Of a stretch of DNA of 64,000 bases, positions 53,351 to 63,874 are shown one piece after another. A program made the position numbers and the translations under genes. Numbering within the stretch: position 1 is the stretch's first letter; each line of letters opens with the position of its first letter. The notes under the pieces are model-generated. The model saw only the letters and a program-made list of their open reading frames with translations. It made no database searches and was not told the DNA's origin. The stretch is taken from the NCBI GenBank assembly GCA_031769625.1, contig JAUIMM010000121.1, forward strand, positions 14,504,001 through 14,568,000. Reading direction: 5' to 3'. The DNA comes from Taudactylus pleione (Eukaryota; Chordata; Amphibia; Anura; Myobatrachidae).

Positions 53351-53652
53351 GACTTCTTCACATTTTCTTAAAGAGACTCACCAGCCCACAAGGCTGCCTC
53401 CTCGGCCCAAAGGCTGCATCACTTCTTCAGCCATCAGGCCACAACTAACCACAGAATTCCAGTCCTCCATGCAGCCTCCAAAGCCCAAAGGCTGCATCAC
53501 GTCCTTGGCCATCAGGCCACGACTAATCAAATCAATTCAGCCCTCAAGGCTGCTGCACGACCGCATCCAGCCAAGATAGACTAGCCCTTAAGGCTGTTGC
53601 AGGACTATTCCCTACTATCATGCCCAAGCCTTAACATATTCTAGTACACACA

Positions 53653-54192
53653 GGCTCTGATTCAGAGCCGGACGCTCTGACAGAGCGCTCGCTCTGAATC
53701 AGGGCGTCTTTTTTTTTATGGAGTGGCCTCCTGGCCGCTCGCATTGCTGTGGGTTGCCACCCACAGCTAATGCGAGCGGCCAGGATGATGGTCGCGATGG
53801 TCAAGACCATTGGGCATGTGACGAGACCCTTGTGGTAGGGTCTCGTGGCCGCAAGCCCCAGAGAGCTTTCGGCTCAAACAGAGCCGAAAGCTCTCCCACT
53901 GACATCACTTGTGATTTAAGTGGGGCCGCCCCCAAACAGTAGGCGTTCCCATGGGGACGCCTCTGTCTGGGCAGCCACCCCCCCCGACCCACCCACCAAA
54001 GGGGGCGTGCTGTCACTCAACATCGACAGCACGCCCCCTTTGGTACGAGACCCGGAGCGACGGATTGCCCATCGCTATCCGGGTTTCACGCATGCGCACG
54101 ACGGAGCCGGCTCCATCGTGCGCATGCGCTCTGGGCCACCATCGACTCGGTTGCGAGCGCTCAGCGCTTGCGACCGGGTCTGAATCAGGCCC
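53653..54192 (+). mobile_element. MH family MITE, copy 9
   Basis: The ends are GGCTCTGATTCAGAGCC and GTCTGAATCAGGCCC, with flanks ACA / ACT. Hairpin 6 here is GAGAGCTTTCGGCTC / GAGCCGAAAGCTCTC (53870-53899), a version distinct from copies 1 and 6, with both arms changed. Hairpin 9 (GGGGGCGTGCTGTC) is intact. Confidence 0.88.
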
Positions 54193-54300
54193 ACTGTTCA
54201 TGTCTGCTTCTTTTATCAGGTGATGCTGGACCCTTGTCTAAAACCGTACTGATCTGCTGTGAAGCAACCTGCTGGTAAGGAGACTGTCCATGCTGTGACA

Positions 54301-55660
54301 TATATATATTAGTACCCCACAGTACTACTGATTGTAGTATTTGTGGTTACAGCCACAGAATAGCCGTAACCACAAAAGGCCGAATTACAATGCCCCCGAG
54401 CAGATTTCTATGGGTGGCAAAATGAAAAAAATATTTGAAGCGAAAACTAAACTGACCTCAGCGTGACCCACTTAATTTTGCTATGTAAACATTAGTTGCT
54501 GCAATAAGAGCTAACATCTTGTATCTATCCTGCCAGATTAGGAGCTGAAATATGGATTCCAGTCTGACCTAGATGCTGCTAATTCCTGAATCTTCATGGT
54601 AAATTCTTCTCTGGAAGATATAGCTACAGATCGGCCTGACTCTGAGAACCTGCCCACAAAATATTCACTGGCGGCATGGTAACTGCCAACGTTACACTGG
54701 TTCAATGTGTGTGTCATTTTTTTTTCTATAAAAATATATGAAAACAATGTTTTGTAAAATAAGCTTTGTGTTTTTGTAAAGACCATCTTAAGCAGTGCCG
54801 ATTACCTTATTTTGTGACCCGCGGCCAGTTCTGTCTGCAGGACCGTAACTAAGGGTTGGCACCGTCGCCGCCCCACGGCCGGAACCTACCGATCTCACCC
54901 CCCGCTGCTGCTAACTATATTGCCGAGCACCTGCTGTAATGTTATGCTAGCGGTGTGCCCGGCTCCTCACCATTTATCTCCAGGCTCCTCTGTAGCAGTG
55001 GGACAGCCATCCAGGACTGCAGCAAGCAGCATGGCCCCTCAGGATTTGTAGTTGCTGAGGCTGTCATGCTCCCAGCAGACTACAATTCCCAGCATGCAGT
55101 GCACCACAATCTCCTGGGCACCTAGAGTGAGGGAAGTAGCGGTGCTGCTGACAGTCCCTCCCCCCCAGCAGTCTGTCTTGCAAAGAGTGCATTGCTCTGC
55201 CACAGCCAGTGTGTTGCCCTGGGATGGGGCACTCTCAGGCAGATACATCTAATTCTCATTGGACCCCAGCGCTCCCAATTATCTCAGCTCCCTACTGCTG
55301 TTCATCCTGGTAAGGGGCTAACCTGTCATATGCATACAGTATATGGTGAATAAAATAAATATATAGTATGTATGGGGGGGCAGGCTGTATATGGCAGTGC
55401 AAGGGAGATGAAGTGTGTATATGGGGAATACAGGGGGCAGTAATGCTGTGGATGGCGGAGTGATATCAGTATCTCCTGTGCTAGGCTGAATTTGGCGGTA
55501 CGGGAGAGATGCAGGCTGTATATGGGGTACTGGTGGGATGCAGGCTATAGAGAGTGGTACAGGGGAGATGCAGGCTGTATAGAGGGATTTGTGCGGGGGA
55601 GAGCCTGGTGCACATCTATAGAATATATATCCTCCCAATCTGTGTCACACCTCTTTGTCT
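54301..55660. other. Unassigned sequence
   Basis: No gene or well-bounded element. A short pair, GACTACAATTCCCAGCATGC at about 55078, resembles arms of the 32066 MITE family but stands alone. Bases 55480-55600 carry loose repeats around GAGATGCAGGCTGTATA. Confidence 0.4.
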
Positions 55661-55676
55661 CCCCTACAATTTTAGA

Positions 55677-55935
55677 ATGTAAGCTCTTGCGAGCAGGGCC
55701 CTCTACCCTCTTGTGCTTCTCCCTTCTTTACTTTCATCTACTTCTTACTCCTAACACTTGGCTGCTTAAGCTCTGCTGCTTATGTGGGTGTTATGGTCGC
55801 TGATGTGACAATGTATATTATCGATGTCCTTGTCCTGTATTGTATTGTAAGTCTTTTGTCACCTATTTGTTTTCATACATCGTAAGGCACTGCGGAACAC
55901 TTGTGGCGCCATATAAATAAATGCTAATAATAATA
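55677..55935 (+). repeat. SINE-like repeat with an L2-type 3' tail, copy 2
   Basis: It begins near TGTAAGCTCTTGCGAGCAGG and ends GGCGCCATATAAATAAATGC followed by TAATAATAA. It has the same order of blocks as 32641-32922 (CTAACACTTGG, CTGCTTATGTG, GGCACTGCGGAAC). Confidence 0.6.
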
Positions 55936-56065
55936 GAATGTGACTAATGTCCCTTTTTAAAAAAAATGGGGAGGGGAGAGCGCTGATACTTTATCTGGCA
56001 TAGGGCACCAAACTTTAGTTACGGCTCTGTCTGTCTGTTAAGTCTGTGCTGCTGCTGATCTCTAA

Positions 56066-56241
56066 GGGCCAGATGTACTAAGCTCTGAAAAGTGAAGAAG
56101 TGGAGAGTGATAAACCACCAGCCAATCAGCTCCCAACTGTCATTTTTCAAACATAGCATGTAACATGACAGTTGGGAGCTGAGTGGTTGGTCGCTTATCA
56201 CTCTGCACTTTATCACTTTTCAGAGCTTAGTACATCTCCCC
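56066..56241. mobile_element. Palindromic MITE, ACTAAGCTCTGAAAAGTG arms
   Basis: The left arm GATGTACTAAGCTCTGAAAA and the right arm TTTTCAGAGCTTAGTACATC are a perfect 20-bp pair. The centre carries AGCCAATCAGCTCCCAACTG and its inverse. It has the same organisation as 62918-63083. Confidence 0.8.
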
Positions 56242-56407
56242 ATTAAGTCAGAAGCATCAGCGACGGATGACAAGGGTGGGGAAGGGAGGTGAGGGGGCGA
56301 TCGCCGCCTGTACAGCCTCCACTTTATTTGTTGACTAACTGAAAACCGGGAGGGGCGCCAGTCCCTTACTTTGCCTGGGGCGCTTGGACCCCTAGATACA
56401 CCCCTGT
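56242..56407. mobile_element. MITE fragment ending GATACACCCCTG
   Basis: One end, TTGGACCCCTAGATACACCC, looks like a hAT-type terminus (CAGGGGTGTATCTAGG in inverse). The other end is unclear. Confidence 0.35.
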
Positions 56408-56854
56408 GCACATGCACACTTTCTCTTAAATACATTTTTTTTTGTACAACCCTCTAAGTGATCACTTGAGTAACCAGTGTTGTAGGTTTATATGGTAGTT
56501 ACAATGTTTCTGCAAATACTTCAATACCTATTATGACAAATCTTGATGTCTATATTATATGAATGTGTTGGGGAATGCACTTCTTTAGTTACTTTGACTA
56601 TAATTTGTAAATCTAATTCTGCTGCTGGCAATATCCAGTTGCTCATGTAACATTATTGAATGAATTCAAAGATATGGTGGTGGGCACTAATCTCAAAGGA
56701 TAGATTCAATTAAGCATCGGTAATTTCAGGAAGGGTACCTGGCTTGTTTTTGCTTGCAGTTTTATATTGTGTGTGGGCAGAGTGGGGGTAGCCTGCCAGG
56801 ATAACTGATGCTAATGAGCTATATTCCATCAGAATATCGCAACTAACTAAATAA
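56408..56854. other. Unassigned sequence
   Basis: Nothing recognised. Confidence 0.4.
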
Positions 56855-57403
56855 GGACCTGATTCAGACCCACTCGCGAGCGGCTGTCCGCTCGCAAGTG
56901 GGTCGATGGTCTGCACTGAGCATGCGCACGACGGAGGGAGCTCCGTCGTGCGCATGCGCCAGACACGACGAGCGAAGGACTTTCCTTCGCTCGTTGTGTC
57001 CGATCAAAGGGGGCGTGCTGTCAATGTTGATTGACAGCACGCCCCCTTTGGTGGGCGTGCCGGGGTCGTGCCTCCCTGACGGGGGCGTTCCCACGGGAAC
57101 GCCTCCCGTCAGAAGCCGGCCCACTGACATCACTAGTGATGTCAGTGGGAGTGATTTTGGCTCTGATAGAGCCAAAATCACTCCGGAGCTTGCGGTTGAA
57201 AACCTCAACCGCAGGCTCCGGCTCGCAATTTCGATGGTCGCGATGGTCACGACCATCGCGGCCATCAAAATGCACGCTCGTATAGCCTGTGGGTGGTGAC
57301 CCACAGCTATACGAGCGTCCAGGAGGACGCTCCATGAAAATGGAGCCCGGCCCTCATGCAGAGCGTGCGCTCTGCTCAGAGCGTACGGCTCTGAATGAGG
57401 GCC
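56855..57403 (-). mobile_element. MH family MITE, copy 10 (full length)
   Basis: 549 bp flanked by TAA (56852-56854 and 57404-57406). Stems are very regular: hairpin 12 at 56867-56904; 11 at 56920-56957; 9 with perfect 20-bp arms at 57005-57024 and 57031-57050; 7, a perfect 26-bp palindrome near 57122; and 6 with 14-bp perfect arms near 57151-57181. It is close in sequence to copies 2 and 6, so these form a young subfamily. Confidence 0.92.
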
Positions 57404-57792
57404 TAAGTCCCAAAGGTGTTTGTATTCCGATTTTTTTTCTCCCCCCCCCCCAACTTATCTATGTTCAAGACCTGTGAATGTGGAAGAGCTAATGAATAAG
57501 CTAGTAGTGACCATAGTGAGGCTGCTGATCGTGTTTATTTGTTGGGGGACAAGAACCTGTTTCATTAAGCCAGGTCTATTACCAATAGAATAACAAGAGA
57601 ACATGTCCTTAAGAACTTGTGGGGTGACATACTGTAGAATTTATTTTTTCCCCTGTAAAGGACACAGACTTGGTGCAAGAAGAAATAATGCAGTGTAACC
57701 CATTTGCCGTTAACAGATCTCACACATTCAGAAAAGTGAGGTGATAACTGGCTCTTGTGTACTTCTTCCCCTGTAATGGCTTTTTAATGCTG
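57404..57792. other. Unassigned sequence
   Basis: Nothing recognised. Confidence 0.4.
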
Positions 57793-58125
57793 GGGACACA
57801 TTTTAACAACGGCTCGGTCAGTGGACCAATCCACCATCCATCGGCCAATTTGTAAGCTATACACACTTGCCAATGTCTGGCATGACATCACAACTGGGTG
57901 GGCCTTTAAATTTGCCTACCCAGTTATGGTGTCGCCAGTCTCTGCAGCCAGTGTATAGGCAATCGACAAGATGCCCGTATTATGTGTACGGGCTTCTTGA
58001 TGATTGCCTGTACACATTGGCTGTGCTGCAGGGCTGACCTAATGACTGTAAACAATGTCGTTCATACACATCGTGTGTACACACCTGCTGATGCACTCAT
58101 GATATATAATTCGTCAATCAAATTA
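57793..58125. mobile_element. Probable MITE fragment of the GGGTACACAC group
   Basis: It begins GCTGGGGACACATTTTAAC and holds GTATAGGCAATCGACAAGAT with an inverse near 58005, and TCGTGTGTACACACCTGC near 58069. The right end is unclear because a shared repeat follows. Confidence 0.4.
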
Positions 58126-58149
58126 TATATCGACAGTAGCCGGCGTGGA

Positions 58150-58310
58150 CTTGGACCCAGCGCAGCTCTGCACAAATGCGCTTCCTCAACCTGGTGCTTC
58201 CCACACGGGCTTCCTCTCCAAGTCCAGTGTCCTGCAGGCCTCCCCACTGTGTGTGCCGGTGCCATCTACTTCTGGATGTCACTGGCAAGGAGCTGTACTG
58301 CAGCTTTCAC
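58150..58310. repeat. Interspersed repeat shared with 46640-47170
   Basis: It carries CAACCTGGTGCTTCCCAC, GGGCTTCCTCTCCAAGTCC and CATCTACTTCTGGATGTCAC, parallel to the earlier copy. Confidence 0.55.
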
Positions 58311-58462
58311 ACTCTCTCCCAACATTATCTGTTTCTCATTACAATCAGAGGCCTATTCCAGCCAAAAGGCCCAGTCTGAGCTTTAGAAAGAGATAAAGGG
58401 GCCTAATCATCCTAAATGGGCCCATTACACATACAGAAATGCTAGTTTCTTAATGATCTAAT

Positions 58463-58823
58463 GCTGGGTACACACTGGCAGATGGGCATTCGATATATTG
58501 GCCGATCAATTGTTCGCCCATTATATTGTATGCCCATCAGGCAAGATGTACCAGTGATATGTCTGTGAACGACGTTGTTCAGACATATCGTGTCGGCTGT
58601 GCTGCACAGCCGTTGGCAGATATATCTGTCCATTGTGATGTGTGTATGGGCGATCAACCTACTACCTGTGGACACTTGCAGCAGCAGCCGTGGAGAGGGT
58701 GTCGTGGCGGGACCCACGGCTAGATGGAAGATTATGGTTGGTCAGTGTGTATGAACAACAATAATCTAGATATATCTGAAGATTACTCGATCTACAAATG
58801 CATCTGTTAGGTGTGTACCCAGC
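58463..58823. mobile_element. MITE with GCTGGGTACACACTGGC ends
   Basis: The left end is GCTGGGTACACACTGGCAG and the right end is TTAGGTGTGTACCCAGC, in TAAT / TTAA surroundings. It is longer than the 3963 copy but has the same outer bases. Confidence 0.7.
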
Positions 58824-59247
58824 TTAAGTAACTGTCCCATTCATAATTAGGGGCCTGATGAGGCCACCTAGTATTCAGCAAACTCCAATAACTGAAAGTT
58901 CATCTTCAGATGATGTTGGTTCCCAGACTATGGGAAGGAGGTCCCGGGTTGTGAAGAAGGATCCGAGCGGATCCCTCTGCCTCCCCATGTGTTCTGTAGC
59001 TGCACGTATGTGTGAACCCAGGTCACAAATCCGCAGAAGGCTGCCACATCTCCGGTAAGTAACAGTTGGGATCGTGGGGACAGGTGCTTTTCAGAACAGC
59101 TGTCCCTGCACCGGAGCAATTTGAATTGCTCTGGTATTTAAGTATCCACTTCAACAACTCTATGATGAATACGCCCCAAAGAAACCTGAAAACAATGATA
59201 AGCACCTTGGTAGGTAAGATCGCTTTGAGTTGGTGCATGTAATTACT
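58824..59247. other. Unassigned sequence
   Basis: Nothing recognised. Confidence 0.4.
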
Positions 59248-59680
59248 CAGGGATGGCTCCATGGCTAATAGCGCCCTGTGCCGGCCGAGTGCTCTGCGCT
59301 CATTATGGGGGTGTGACCTAATTAACATAGGCCACGCCTCCTTATGTGATGTTATTTGAGGGACGTGCCTGCATGGCACGCCTCCAAATAACGTCAGGCT
59401 GGGGGAGCCTCATTAGCTGGGCTTCCCCCAGCCCTCTCACGGCACTGAATGGATGCCGCGTGCATGCGAGCATCATCCATTCAGACTCCGGGGTGTCGGC
59501 AGCGCCGCAGAGGTGGAGGTCCCCAACCCAATATGACAACCCACAGGCCACTTCGGCCCACGGGTGGAACAGCGGGACAGTACTGTCCAGCTGAAATCAG
59601 AATGCTGGGGAAGTGTGCGCCCTCTATGGGTGGCTCCCCTGTTTGACTGCTCAGGTTGAACACCCCTAGAGCCTGCCCTG
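59248..59680 (-). mobile_element. Non-autonomous hAT element, second copy of the 24091 family
   Basis: The ends are CAGGGATGGCTCCATGG and CCCTAGAGCCTGCCCTG. The flanks TAATTACT and TAATTGCT match at 7 of 8 positions. It shares CTCCAAATAACGTCAGGCTG and CCCACGGGTGGAACAGCGGG-type blocks with 24091-24506 in inverse orientation. Confidence 0.85.
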
Positions 59681-60240
59681 TAATTGCTGACCTCTGAATG
59701 ACTAGTACATGGACATATGCAGGCTCCTATCTATAAACTATGATAAAATGAATCTCGTAGTGCATGGCTATATCCCAAGGAGGAATTAAATTCTAGACAG
59801 CCAGGTGAAGGCATTCCGTGACAAATATCATTGGAGTGGTTTTTTTCAGATGGAGGTGTCTAAACTCTTCAGAACAAGCTCAGCAGATATGCATGTTACA
59901 GTAACCCACCTCCCTCACTCTGCACATAGCAATGTGAGAATTTGTTGAAAACCTTGAATCCATGCTTTCTAGAATAGGTGTAGGTTTTTTTTCCTCACAC
60001 TAAATGCACATTAGCATATATTCCTTTCCTGTTAAGAATTTTAAAAAGTTACATAACCTATCCCTTTGTCTGTCTGGTGCAGCAGATCTCCTGAACAGAC
60101 AGAATATCATGTCAGGCTGATATAGCGGCACAACTGAGACTCTCCTACTGCAGATGCAGAGCTAGGGTTCTTTTTGTTTACAGAGCTGCTAGGCTGTCAG
60201 CCAGCAGCTCTGTGCTGCCCCCGCCTCTCACAGACATACA
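59681..60240. other. Unassigned sequence
   Basis: Nothing recognised. Confidence 0.4.
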
Positions 60241-60748
60241 GGGCCTGATTCAGTAAGGACCGCAACTGTAACATCGCTTGCAGTTGGCCAATTATTGCGT
60301 ACTGAGCATGCATTGCAATGCTCATGCACAAAGGCACCAATGCGATCACAGAGACCACGCAGACCCATCGCAGAGTGATTGACAGGCAGTGAGCATTTGG
60401 GGGTGGTGACAAGGGGGTGGTCGGAGAAACTCAGACGTGCCTGACCGTTTGAGCGTCGTTGCGATTGCATACACAGCTTGAGTACTCACTGCGTGCCAGG
60501 AAGTTAGCAATTTCTAAGTAAGGTCAGGGCTGCTGCAATTCTGTGTGAGCGACCAATGGTACTCGATGTTACCGATGTTTGTGAAGGTTTGTAAAGTATT
60601 ACGGATGTGAGATAGCGGTTGTGGGAGGCAGTGCGCGTCTCTATGCTGGCAGTGCAACGGCATTGCAATCATTAGCATATTTTCGCAGCAGACCTGTGTG
60701 CGATTACAGAGCTGAGATCGCAATAGCGGTCCATGAAGAATCAGGTCC
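60241..60748 (+). mobile_element. F2-related MITE, copy 4 (diverged)
   Basis: The ends are GGGCCTGATTCAGTAAGG and AAGAATCAGGTCC. F2 landmarks in order are GAGCATGCATTGCAATGCTC (a hairpin), GTGATTGACAGGCAG, and GGGGGTGGTGACAAGGGGG. Flanks ACA / TCA match weakly. Confidence 0.6.
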
Positions 60749-60841
60749 TCAGTGTGCTGTTCCGGGAATGGGATGGTTCGCCCACCTACCTGATTTGACA
60801 GGCTCAGTTGTCAGTCAGCAGCCCCGCTCCACCCACTTATA

Positions 60842-61337
60842 GGCCCTCATTCAGAGGCGCTCGCAAGAAGCGAGTGCTCGTTCTGAATGAGGGCGGCCGC
60901 TTCTATTTTTATGTGCGGCCTCCTGGTCACTAGCTAAGCTGTGGGTTACCACCCACAGCTTTAGCGACCGACCAGGTTGATGGTCTTGACCATCGCGGCT
61001 TGCGACGAGACCCTAAGGTTGGGTCTCGGCAAACGCAAGCCCCATGGAGCTTCCTGCTCTGATCAATCAGGAAGCTCCCCACTGACATCACTGCTGATGT
61101 CAATGCGGCCGCCCACAAAACGGCAGGCGTTCCTTAAGGAACGCCTCCGTTTGTGTAGCCCCCGCCCCGCCTACAAAACGGGGCGAGCTGTCGATCACCT
61201 TCGACAGCCACCCCTTTTGTAGTGAGCTCCGGAGAGAATTTCTCTCTCACTACGGGGCTTGCACACGCGTGCGCAGAGCCTTAACAGCGACCCAGTTGCG
61301 AGCACTCAGGGCTTGCGATCGGGTCTAAATGAGGGCC
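60842..61337 (+). mobile_element. MH family MITE, copy 11 (distinct subfamily)
   Basis: The ends are GGCCCTCATTCAGAGGCGC and GTCTAAATGAGGGCC, flanked by ATA (60839-60841 and 61338-61340). Hairpin 6 is GGAGCTTCCTG / CAGGAAGCTCC and hairpin 9 is GGGGCGAGCTGTC / GACAGCCACCCC. These differ strongly from copies 2, 6 and 10 but sit at the same places. Confidence 0.85.
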
Positions 61338-61480
61338 ATAGTCTCTTCATATGTCTTGCCCTGCCTCTGTGGGTGTGCAATTTCCTCCTTGTCTCGTCGT
61401 CCTTGGCTATCACAGTCAGTAAAGGTGCCCATACACAATTTGTCTGTTTTCAATTATTCGGAATGACCAATCATGTAAAA
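61338..61480. other. Short spacer with a GGTGCCCATACAC start
   Basis: GGTGCCCATACACAATTTG at about 61425 looks like the left end of a MITE of the 36161 group. Its partner is not found. Confidence 0.3.
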
Positions 61481-61745
61481 AGTGGCCCCCGTACTTTGCA
61501 CAACCAGCACTGGATTCTGATCCGGTCCTGGAAATACATGGGGGAAAAAATTAGTAGGGTCCGCCTGTATTATCCAGAACCGGCACCAGACTTTTTCCAG
61601 CGGAAGGGCTAATGCCAAGCCAGGGGAGCACTTTCACCGGGCCCCCCAGCCGAAGCATTTACCTTGACCGTTAGTCAGCCCAGGCCGGGGATCCCTGAGG
61701 ACCCCCCAATAAAGGGGTCCGCCTCTCCAGGGCAACCCAGGCCTA
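61481..61745. repeat. Repeat block shared with 6290-6610
   Basis: Shared features in order are CACAACCAGCAC, ATGGGGGAAAAAA, GTAATGCCACACC-like sequence, GGGCCCCCCAGCC.. and CCCAATAAAGGGGTCC. It is probably the middle of a large palindromic MITE whose arms are not clear here. Confidence 0.55.
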
Positions 61746-62440
61746 GACTGATAGTGTAGTATAGGGTTTCTTTACGAAGAGTCCATTAGTTCTTCAGTTA
61801 CATTCCCCGTTACAATTTACTTAAGTGTTCATAAATAAAATTACACATAACTAACACTCATTTTGGGTGAAGCGGAAATCTGTCATCCCCCTTCTACAAC
61901 ACTGTGGTGTCCCACACACACCGTACAAAGTATAAGTTTATTAAGCATACATCACTATCATACACTATCTCACATACTCACCTATGTATCCCTGTAGCCC
62001 ATCGGTCCACTCGTCCAGTAGAATCCATAGAGTATCTGTAAAAAAAAATACCCATACTCACTGTCGCCTATTGCGAAGTTCGGGTCCTCTTCATTCCGAT
62101 GTCTGCTGCGGTTACTCCATTTTCACCAGCAGCCACAACGATCTTAAGTTTCTAGGGGGGTTCGATGCTGTCATATCTACCAAGTTCCGGAATGCAAAGC
62201 CCACGGCTACCATCTATGATGGGAAACCATCTAGCTCTCCATCATCGATGGTAAAAGTATTCTGCATCGGTCATAGACCATTGATGGCTTAGAATCATCA
62301 ATGGACAATTGCCATCCCAATAGGCAAACGCTGGGGGAGTTCTGGTTTCCTGGAAACCACCCTCCCCAGCCCACACCATGACCACAATAGAAAAAGTAAT
62401 ATAATAGAATTTTACTAGTGCTGCATGTTCTTATCAGTAT
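61746..62440. other. Unassigned, with palindromic patches
   Basis: Bases 62205-62300 hold overlapping inverted words (ACCATCTATGATGG, CATCATCGATGG, ATCATCAATGG). No element ends or coding sequence found. Confidence 0.35.
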
Positions 62441-62917
62441 CACAAATGAAACAATTCGCACCCCGTGAAACTTTTAGCATGTGTTAGCCAGTAATAAATA
62501 CACCTGTGCACCAACTAGGAGATCTAGAAAACATGCACTGTTTGGGGTGCACTGTACATTATCCAGTGCATAAGGAGACCAATAAGTACATATATGTCCA
62601 GGGCAGTGCTAGGTTCTTCTGCTGCTCCCCCAGACTCCCGGAATTGCTCCAATGCTCTGTAATGATGCCCACATCTGAAATAAAAACCTATATAAAAACG
62701 TATATATGCTGGAATTATGACACACTACACTTTGTATGACGCATATTAAAGCTAGTTAAGTGTAATTATGCCCTCTTCATGGACTAGCCACACTCGCTCT
62801 AAAATCACGCATTTGGAAACCCCCATTTATACAACCTGCGTTTGCCACTCGCCATCCCTATCTCTGCCTATTTGACTCAGCTATTTAAACCTGATGTGTG
62901 TGTGCTCTGAGGGGTCT
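62441..62917. other. Mostly unassigned; degraded hAT-like MITE at 62480-62570
   Basis: AATAAATACACCTGTGCACC followed by AACTAGGAGATCTAG resembles the interior of the element at 1324-1528. Its ends are not visible. Confidence 0.4.
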
Positions 62918-63083
62918 ATTTACTAAGCTGTGTTAGGAGATAAACAGTGATAAGGTACCGGCCAATCAGCTCCTAACTGCCATGTCACAGGCTGTGTTTG
63001 AAAAATGTCAGTTAGAAGCTGATTGGCTGGTACCTTATCACTGTTCACTTTATCTCCTAACACAGCTTCGTAAATAGACCCCT
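62918..63083. mobile_element. Palindromic MITE, GGGGTCTATTTACTAAG arms
   Basis: The left arm GGGGTCTATTTACTAAGCTG and the right arm CAGCTTCGTAAATAGACCCC are inverted with single mismatches. The centre has AGCCAATCAGCTTC-type sequence with its inverse. It relates by layout to 56066-56241. Confidence 0.85.
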
Positions 63084-63445
63084 AAGTCCTGTGTGGGCAG
63101 TGTACTGTGCTGCCCGATGCATGGAGTGGACAGGACACAGGGTGACACCGTCCAGTGAATGATGTGATCATGATGAATCTGAGGCTGAGCTCAGAAATCA
63201 TCAATCATACATTATGACAGGAGAGGATATGTTTGGGCTTGGGGGGTTGCGGCACCAGTGAGTATAGGCCGGTAGTCCTGCTCACCCGCAGCTACAGTGC
63301 TGCTCATTCATTCCATGAATGGTTCTTGCTGTGTTTGCCATCGATGCTGAGCATACTAATGGCCATCCCTATGCAGAACCACAGTCTGCAGAAAAGAGAT
63401 CTGCTGCTCCGCGCTGACAAAACTATACTCAGCCAGAGCCAGATG
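63084..63445. other. Unassigned sequence
   Basis: Nothing recognised. The frames at 63233 and 63304 overlap on opposite strands and show no motif. Confidence 0.4.
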
Positions 63446-63448
63446 CCG

Positions 63449-63652
63449 AGAGCACACTGTTCCCAAACGTAGTCTTCAAGGCACTCCATCACTTCAGGTT
63501 TTAGAGATAATAACCATGGTTGAGCACAGGTGGTTAAGTCAAAATTGACTGAGGTACTAGTAAAGTCACCTGTGTTCAAGCATGGATAGCCTTAAAACCT
63601 GGACCATTAGGGTGCCTTGAAGAATCAAGGCACCCTAACGGGAACCACTGCT
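63449..63652. mobile_element. hAT-like MITE, TTCCCAAACGTAGTCTTCA arms
   Basis: The left arm TTCCCAAACGTAGTCTTCAA with GGCACTCC and the right arm GGGTGCCTTG..GGGAACCACTG are loosely inverted. The inner parts CTTCAGGTTTTAGAGATA / CTTAAAACCTGGACC also pair. It ends at CCACTG. Confidence 0.55.
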
Positions 63653-63872
63653 GTAAGAAACATAAATACTGATGTAGTCTTGGACTCATTTCTATCTATT
63701 GCTTGCAAACGTAGTTTCAGTAGTGGCAGACATCTCCCGGGGAGTTGATAAGTAAAGTAGGTAAGCATGCATTCTAGGCACCCTGCTAGCCAGATGAAGC
63801 AAGCAGAAAAAAGCTCAGAGGGCCAGACCAAATGATACCGTGGGCCTTTTACGGACCCCGGGCCTGAGGTTC
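63653..63872. other. Unassigned sequence
   Basis: Nothing recognised. Confidence 0.35.
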
Positions 63873-63874
63873 CC

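Larger units (their letters stand above)
52513..54300. mobile_element. TG..CA-bounded, LTR-like element with internal array and MITE
   Basis: It starts TGTCACAAGCTGCCG and ends GTCCATGCTGTGACA. The terminal 7 bases are inverted (TGTCACA / TGTGACA). The flanks TATTC and TATAT match only partly. It resembles a solo LTR in shape but has no retroviral coding part. It contains a 66-bp tandem array (53040-53350) and an MH copy (53653-54192). Confidence 0.4.
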
